Positions 52,749 through 64,000 of a stretch of DNA of 64,000 nucleotides are shown in pieces; positions within the stretch are counted from its first letter, which is position 1; each line of letters begins with the position of its first letter. The DNA is taken from assembly GCF_022965805.1 (NCBI RefSeq), contig NC_133104.1, positions 43,816,682 to 43,880,681 of the forward strand, in the 5' to 3' direction. Position numbers and translations under genes: made by a program. The DNA comes from Primulina eburnea. Lineage: Eukaryota; Streptophyta; Magnoliopsida; Lamiales; Gesneriaceae. The notes beneath the pieces are model-generated. The model did no database searches, was not told the DNA's origin, and saw only the letters and a program-made list of their open reading frames with translations.

Positions 52749-54310
52749 TATGACTATTTTAATCCTACTAGTAGGGGACCTTGTAAACATAGCGACTGAC
52801 ACTAGCCGACTTGAATGTGAAGGTGTTGCAACTGGGCTGAGGTCCAAAAATTGATGGGTTGTGGCCCATTTCATCAAAAAATGGACCACTTCTCATTTTG
52901 GGCCTGCCCACGGATGGCGACTAATATTAATTGTGAGATCTAAGAAAGATCCAGCCCATTAACTTCGGCAATGTGAACGTGGTCCCAGAATCTGCTTAAT
53001 TTTCCAATGTTGTCAGTGGATGTCTGATTTTGTAGACCCTTTACACCGTTTATTGTGTTTGAAATATAATTAAGAAAAATGGTATTTTTGCAGTTAAAAA
53101 TAACACTTTGGACACAAAAATGATACTTGCATGAGTCGGATAGTTCAAGTCCTAAATATGTCCCACAAAATTGATACATGAGAATGTTGGTATCATGTGC
53201 GACAACTTGAAATAATAAATATAAAAATAAAGAATAAAATGGACACCGAGATTTGCTTGAAAAATATATAAATTATTATAATAAAAATCACGAACAAGAT
53301 GAAAAGAATTCCACTATAATATTTTATAGTATACAACCGCTCACTGTGTTTTCAAAAAGAACACACATTCTCTTAATACAGGAGAACAAACACATCACAA
53401 ATATTATATAAATAAACACTCAAATGCGATAATATGGATAAATAACTTGATGAATTGATGATTTCTGAAAGAAGAGAATACAACTTCTCGTTCGTGTGAA
53501 ACCGCGTATCGGCAGTTTCCTTTCATCTGCAATTTTCGACAAAGCATGCCTATCACTTAATTATTTGTTTGTCACCAATAATTTTTCTACCGACAGAGAC
53601 CGTCTCATGTGAGTGTTTATGTTTAAATAATAAATACAACAAAAAGATTATAGTATTGAGATTAATTTTCACAAATTATGATATATATATATAGTAGCGA
53701 ATCAGTCAGAGAACAACAATGCTTTTCTTTTTAACTTTGCCTTCCGACCCATAACCTGGAAAGCACACTCACAAACACATCGAAGTAGCACGTGAAAAGT
53801 TCTCGGAGAAAATAATGGGATTTCTCCATCTATTTCCATAACCCTCCAAGTGTCTCTTGGTTACGGGAAGCTGCAGTGCTTTCTAAAAATAATCCATTGC
53901 GATTTATGCTAATTTTACCCGAAACATCTTCATAAAAAAATCAATATGATTTCAACGTAAAGTTTTATTCTTACCAATATAAATGCGTGTATAATCTTTG
54001 CCCACTTGAGTATCTCACCAGCTCTCTCTAAAAGCTTGCCCAATATTTGGCAATGTGGGAAAAAAATATTTAGATTCTAGCATTGCTTTTTTTAAGAACA
54101 TTGGGAAGTGGGAATTCTTTTCAGATTCTTCAGATAATTGTTCAAGTGAATAAATAAATGAGTGATGTATGAATATTTAAATATTGGCGTCTAATTTGTT
54201 TTCTAGCATAAGATTAACATTTCATGCTGGTTTGTTCAGCTATTTAAGCTGTAAAGATTTCCTTTTGAAAATATAAGCAATATCACTTTAATGGTGAAAG
54301 AAAACCATGT
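52749..54310. other. Upstream region of TAR2, no other gene seen
   Basis: AT-rich DNA with a short GAGACCGTCTCATGTGAG remnant of the MITE family near 53596. No coding region is recognised. Confidence 0.45.
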
Positions 54311-54315
54311 CTTTG

Positions 54316-54323
54316 TATAAATA
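54316..54323 (+). promoter_or_regulatory. TATA box of TAR2
   Basis: TATAAATATAGG, about 155 bases before the start codon, is followed by a plausible leader without stops that matter. Confidence 0.6.
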
Positions 54324-54470
54324 TAGGCATCAATCTCCAGGGAGAGCATGCAGCGTTGGCTCCTTTTCACTTGTTCTGAACTTTATTTGCTTTATGTTTA
54401 TGTTCCGTAAGATCCCTTTTATTTTCATCAGGATTTTGCACACTTATAGAAGGGATATTGAAATTCAAGT

Positions 54471-57977
<3,507 letters not shown>

Positions 57978-60252
57978 TATGAACCTTCTTCTTTTGTTGG
58001 TTTCTTTGTGTAAGAAACTAGGAATGAACCATGGTTTGTAGAAGCTTGTACTCGTATATTTGCTTTGTCTCTCTTACATTGAAAGTAAATATTTCAAGAA
58101 AATCATCTGCATATCATTTTCTTCATGCTCACATGCATTAGACTTATCTACCGTAAAAGTTGTTTGGACGGGTGCATACTAGAATCAATAAGTAAAACAT
58201 ATAGATTTCCATAAGTAAATGCTCATTTCTCTAAATTTATGTTCGCGTTATAATCAATAAGTTATTCCAACAGATATTTAAATGAATAAAATTTACTTTG
58301 AAATTGTTTTAAGCCATGTCTCTAGCAACAAATCATCCATGAATTTTAATATTATATACAAATTAATCTTTTACAATTTACATTTTCTCCATTATTTAAA
58401 TATTTTTTAACAAAAGAAAGATATTCCTTTATATGTTATTTGTTGGATTTGATGCTCTAATCTTTCTTGATATTCTTCCAAAATATTCAACACGTATCCA
58501 ACTCATAATTCCATCACATATATTCAAAAGCATTCAATACTGCATGACCATTTCTTAAAGTACCTTTCTTGCAGCATAATTTTCTGGTGTCGGAACTTTT
58601 TTGACAAATTCATAAATAATAACTTACATTAAAAACTGATCAGGACAAAAAACCCGCCTACTCACACAAACTTGCAATTTAAAAAGCATAAATGGCAAAC
58701 AGAAAAGATAAGTATAAACCATAACAAAAGAAGACGCAGAAGGACTACACACAAAAGATGGCAAGAAATATCAACAAAATCACATGCTTTCATTTTCAAA
58801 GTGATAAAACATCCAAGGTTACTAACTGGATCCTGTACACCAGGAAAGGAAAAGAATGAAAGAGATGGGCTAGTTGGCGAACCTTAATAATACATCATTA
58901 TTTTATCCACAACCCAATATCTTTCAAGTAAAAATCTTGTTTGCATCTGTCTGCATCGTCCTTACTGGTAGCATCAAATGACCCAACCCCTGAACATTAA
59001 TGACAGTTAAAACCGGAATTATCTCAGAATAGTTCACAACCATTGACATTTTTTTCTGATGAAGCAAGATGCAAACTTTTTTTTTATATATAAGAAACAT
59101 AATTTATTAATAATGGAATAAGATGCAAACTCAAAGCTTGTTACAGAAATGCATCTGCAAAATAATTGTGCACATCTAAATTATCTATCAAAGAAGAAAC
59201 TTAAGCATGTATAGTACTCATTTAGTAGTATATATATCTTCTGTAGCAAGTACGAGCAAGATATATGGTAATAGTTTTCTCAAGTAGCATTTCTTCACAA
59301 CAAAAGCACGATACAATCTTCTCAAGTTTAAAACATATGGTATAGTAATGCTGCGCATTTAGATCAGAATGGAACCATATGACAAATTGTGAAGGGCACC
59401 AGCCATCACGCAATTCTGAGGATATATGACATCAAATTTGCTGCAACCAAAACATCAGAGCTCATTGAACCACTTTTACCATCGAATCAAAGATATCAAA
59501 ACATGTGAATGGAATGATAATTGCCCTGTGAATACCAACACACTTGGTCTGATTAACATCTCTTTCCACTTATCTTTTTAAAGCCTAATCTCCCATTCTT
59601 TTGAATTTTCTTTCCAAATTCTTCAAACCACGCATGATTTCACACATCAAACCATCACTTTCAAACACTCGGCACAATAATTACACAATCACTAATTTTA
59701 ACCAATAATTTTTCTAAATAATTATAACAAAACATCAACTAGTAGCCACCATATGAACCTTTTAAATGTTTTATCCATACACAAAATCAAATTTTTTTTA
59801 TAGATTCTCTCATATATCCCAAAAACTTAATATGAGAGCATTGAGAGACTATTTATATTAAACCACCAAGAACCATGAAGTCACGTATATCAAGAGTAAA
59901 AGTACATAACATTTATTTTTTCCCATTGATTCATGAGCATTTTCCAGAGTGTTTAGTTTGATCATCAACTCATTAGAGATTGACTGACAAGACGAGATAG
60001 AACCTAAAATCTTTTCTGAAATGCACATGTCAATAAAAGTAGGTTTGCCCAGTGTCTTAGCTCATCAACTCTCACAATTCAAAATGTGATGACTGCTTTT
60101 TGTTAACAGCGTCAATTTTTGCTGCAAATAATCGATATTATCATGAAAATTCTTGCTTTCATTAAATGACCTAGCATAATGCCATAATGACAAGGTCAGA
60201 ACATACCTCATACATCATTTGCTTCATATATATAACTGTTTACTCAAATTTC
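57978..60252. other. Convergent spacer between TAR2 and the histone deacetylase
   Basis: It holds the 3' ends of two convergent genes and AT-rich DNA between. No supported coding region or RNA gene is visible. Confidence 0.5.
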
Positions 60253-63200
60253 CTACAGAGAATTCTCATTCTCATCACCTTCAGACTCATAATCCAATTC
60301 ACCATTCCATATACGGGGTTTTTCCCTTACATCCATGTCTTCTTCTCTCTGAAAATGGAGAGCATGGAATTATGTAAATTAAATTTGAAGAGTGTTGAGT
60401 ACTCAGCAAACTTACCTCTTCTGGAACTTCAGTGGTTGGAGGCATTACTTGAAATGGGACGCTAGGTACATGTTCTAGTTTAGAAAGTTGATCGAGTAGC
60501 ATATTTCTGCAAATTCAAGGAAACAAGAGAAATTTGTTAACAAGGTAGAATATCTTTACATTAACATAAACAAGAAAAATGATAAGACCAGTACATAAAC
60601 ATGAAAAATTCATAAAAGAGATGGCAAAAAGGGCCAACGAGCAATACAAGTGATGCTTAAAAAGGTTACTTGCAAATAGTCAACATATCAGTCACTCCCT
60701 AATAGGTCACTGCTCCATTTCAGTCTATAAAAGATATACACACTTCTAACCTTAAAAGATTCTTGCAATGGCAACAAAAAACTAAGTAAATAATTTGAAA
60801 TCTAAAAGCCAGTGCATATTGTAATAAATCGTATTTCCTGCTCCTAAACGAGAAAAGAGAAAAGAAATGATTACCATCTGAAAGTAAGGGTGCATTTAGA
60901 TCGATAGACACATTCATTTTACAATAGATTTTAAATCCTTAACAGTTATTTTTCGAATTATTGTAGCAGACTTCAAATCTATCTCAATATGGAGTCATTT
61001 CATACTCTACTTTCAAATTCCCTCTGAAATCCAAATGCAAACTAAAAGAGTTCTATTAAACTAAACAAAATGAATCTACATAACTGAACACGACTCTTGA
61101 AATAACTTGACGAGTAAAATTCATGGAAAACCTAGATACGATGCGTCTGAATAAAAGAGTAACAAATAGAAGCAGACATAAACAAGGACTCTCAAGGAAG
61201 AACAAACGAAACCCAAAATATTACAACATATTACCATAAATCTTGCAGTTAAAGAATCGGTTTCTAAGTATTACATTGAAATATACAAAACCAACATTGC
61301 TTTTAGGGCCAACAGTTATTATTAGATGTAAGCTGCCAGTAGAAAAAAAAAACTGAATTTAAACTAGGATTATTCAGGAAGACAAGTAAAGATAATGCTC
61401 AAGTCACTTCGACAACACACAAAAAAGTAAAACAAATATCGAAAAACAAATTTTTATCGATTTCACTAATGATATTTCTAATTTCAAATGGAACTCGGTG
61501 CAAAAAATTCACCTCATTTTCTCCAAATCTCTGTCCATATTCAGATTTTCCACCGGATTTGGTTCCACATGAAGAGTATAATCAGGGCCAAAGTACTCAT
61601 AATAATCGTTGTACGGTAATTTATTATCCGGTTCTACGTCAACTGCAACAGCAGTCTACCAAGAGTAAAAATTTCAACATTAGTGATTTCATGTGATTAT
61701 GACCGACCAAGTTGACAAACTATATCAACATAGAAATTGCACATATTCGGAGAATCATAAAATACACAGGCATAAGCAGAGAGAAGGAGAATAACACCTC
61801 ATAGCACCAGCAACGAGCAACGTTCCGGATTGTATATCCTCCCCCTCCCAAAACCATGAGAGGAACATTAAAAGACCTCAAAAAACGAAGGCAATCTGCA
61901 TGTCCTTTCACAGACAAATTAAAGCACCCTAACCGATCTCCAGCCAACGAATCTGCCCCACATTGAAGAACAACAGCATCTGGCTGGTACACCTCCATGA
62001 CTTTTTGGATGATGGGACGGAATAAACTTCGAAAATTTTGATCATTTAATCCATCATTCAATGGAACATTAAGAGCATAATTCTTCCCAGCAGCCACCCC
62101 AATGTCTTTGATGTGCCCTGTTCCAGGGAAAAAGTCACCGAATTTGTGAAATGACACAGTCATCACTCTGTCAGTGACATAAAAGGCCTCCTCAACACCG
62201 TCTCCGTGATGAATGTCAATGTCAATGTATAGTACACGCTGCCATTGAGAATACATAATTCAGAACATAAACCCACCAGATATAAGAGCGAAGACTGATC
62301 ATCTCACCTAAGTACGAGTCATCTAATGAACACTATAAATAATAATAATCTTGAAAAATTAAAACACCAAATACTGGTGCTGTTGAAGATAGTCTAAAAT
62401 AATAATATAAGACCTTGAAAAATTGCATCCACACATGGATCCAAGAGTAGTGACGCTGATAAAACCATGCTTCAAAGAGAACTTCGAAACAAACCAAAAG
62501 GAGAAAACATAGACAACAATTTTTCACTTTTTAATGTGAAGGGAAGAAGGTAAAACAATCCAAATAAAGAAATTAAGATACAAAGGGAAAACCACAATAT
62601 GCAAAGAGTAATCGTGCTACAACTGTGAGTTTTCAAATGTTCGTGAAAATTATAATAAAGATTTATTCACATTTAATTGTGTTTTAGGTTTTCAAGGCTT
62701 CTACAACACTGTACCCATGAATCAGACAAAATCTCAAACATCAGCCGCATGATCTCCAGAGAGCAATCAAGGTCTTCATGACCGCCAGAACAATAAATTT
62801 ATTATACATTTATAAGTGAAGTACATATATGTCAAAGATACTATCTATGTGCTTCGTAGTGCTCTTGAGTTCATGTTTATCCATTCAAAAGTCCATTAGA
62901 TTCATCCTTCTCTCAAAATTAAGATAGCACTCCCACATATTTTAAAATATACTCACCTTCAAAATTCTAAGTCAGGCACATTTTTCAGAAATCTAAATTT
63001 AACACATTTCGAACATCCCATAAACTTTAAAAAAGTTCTTCGCAGGAGCAATATAGGTATCTTTGACAAAAAATACTTTCAAAATGCTGAAAAATATTTA
63101 AATCCCAACCAACATATTCGATTTCAAGAGGTAGGAAATTTTGGAGCTACATGTCCCTCGTTTTGAATGGCTTAAAGAAATTTTGAAACCTAGTAGTATC

Positions 63201-63864
63201 TCAAAGAGCTCCATGACTTCCAAGAGCACGACCAAAACTAATTGTCGCCAAGCCTAAGATGAAAGCGTAAGCAACCAGTAAAAGATAGAAAAGGGAATAT
63301 TGATCTGTGCATGATTACCCTGTGTACTTTGAGTAGCTCAAGAATTCCAAGCACAATATCATTAACATAACAAAACCCGGAAGCCTCGCTCTTCTTCGCA
63401 TGGTGAAGCCCGCCCGCCCAATTTATAGCAATATCCGCGTCCTGTCGATTAAGCTTCACGGCAGCGCCAATAGAACCGCCGGCTGATGCTTGGCAGAAGT
63501 TAAATAACCCGTCAAACACGGGGCAGTCCTCTCCCACATTAAAACGCTTGAGCTGACGGGAGTGGGTGTGATCGAGAAGCGTGTCAGGGGTGACGGAGGA
63601 GAGGAATTCGACGTAATCAGGAGAGTGGAAGCGTAGAATGTCGGCGGCGGCAGCGGGAAATGGGCGGCTGATTTCCATTCGTCGGTGGAGGGAGTAATGG
63701 ACGATCAGGTTGTGGGCCATGCGTATGCGATGGGGTTTCATGGGGTGGCCTTGGCCATAGTAGTAATCGCCGATTGTTGGCTCGTAGAAGTACGACACTC
63801 GCCGCTTCCGGGCGTCGGGACCTGAAGCAGGCAGCGACGCGCCGCCGCCACCGGAGTTCACCAT
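60253..63864 (-). CDS. HDA6: Class I (RPD3-type) histone deacetylase, HDA6-like
   Basis: On the minus strand, exons 63864-63319, 62238-61798, 61655-61513, 60506-60416 and 60348-60253 join in phase to 438 residues. The deacetylase domain is complete: [51 protein letters not shown] (zinc ligands D190 and H192), [14 protein letters not shown] (D278) and [16 protein letters not shown] short acidic C-terminal tail ([14 protein letters not shown]) follows. It removes acetyl groups from histones in the nucleus and, in the HDA6 branch, acts in transposon and rDNA silencing with DNA methylation. The SGPDARKRR start and the tail suggest HDA6 over HDA19. It converges on TAR2. It is slightly shorter than Arabidopsis HDA6, mostly in the tail. 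Confidence 0.93.
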
Positions 63865-64000
63865 CTCTCTGGACTGTTTATGTTTTTTAGTTGCTAAGCA
63901 AGTTCCGACCTAGAGGAGGAATTTGTCACCATCTCTCATGCGGCAATGTTACGGGTTTTTTAATTCAATAATAGAAAAAATAAATAAATTATCAAAATTT

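Noticed and set aside
58672..58887. 71-codon plus-strand frame between TAR2 and HDA6
   Set aside because: Lys/Arg-rich low-complexity product, no promoter or splice context, no family recognised.

Overview
This is nuclear DNA from a flowering plant, most likely a eudicot. It is AT-rich, its genes have many short exons with GT-AG introns, and plant-type transposons are dense. The MITE and Tat-type retrotransposon content suggests an asterid, possibly Lamiales, but that is an impression and not a test. I assembled exons by hand from splice sites, reading phase and family knowledge, so coordinates are supported by phase closure and not by transcripts.

Layout. Bases 1-8.2 kb hold no gene: a three-copy tandem repeat, two related LTR-like repeat copies, and a hAT transposon nested in the second copy with a perfect 8-bp target duplication. 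At 8.4-12.6 kb lies a broken copy of the ribosome-biogenesis gene ESF1, with several frameshifts and a lost splice site. From about 13.6 to 33.6 kb is a large intact MORC-family (MORC6-like) GHKL ATPase gene with 19 coding exons. Its introns host a LINE relic, a 2.3-kb Helitron and a 5'-truncated LINE with a 12-bp target duplication. At 34.5-40.9 kb a young Ty3/gypsy (Tat-like, dual RNase H) retrotransposon has landed 185 bp upstream of the CDC48 start codon. It lacks integrase, has a probably dead protease, and carries an antisense gene-like unit between pol and the 3' LTR. CDC48 (nine coding exons) follows at 41.1-46.2 kb and is intact.

From 46.2 to 54.3 kb is repeat-rich DNA: a CACTA-like subterminal repeat block, a Helitron end fragment, four copies of one MITE family, and a possible 45-codon small-protein gene with a TATA box. 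An intact TAR2-type tryptophan aminotransferase (auxin synthesis) lies at 54.5-58.0 kb on the plus strand. An intact class I histone deacetylase (HDA6-like) lies at 60.3-63.9 kb on the minus strand and converges on it.

The genes do not form a pathway. Two of them (MORC6-like and HDA6-like) belong to families that silence transposons, and they sit in a neighbourhood heavily invaded by transposons. The strongest leads are the integrase-less but recently mobile Tat element with its antisense transcription unit, its position in the CDC48 promoter, and the decayed ESF1 copy.
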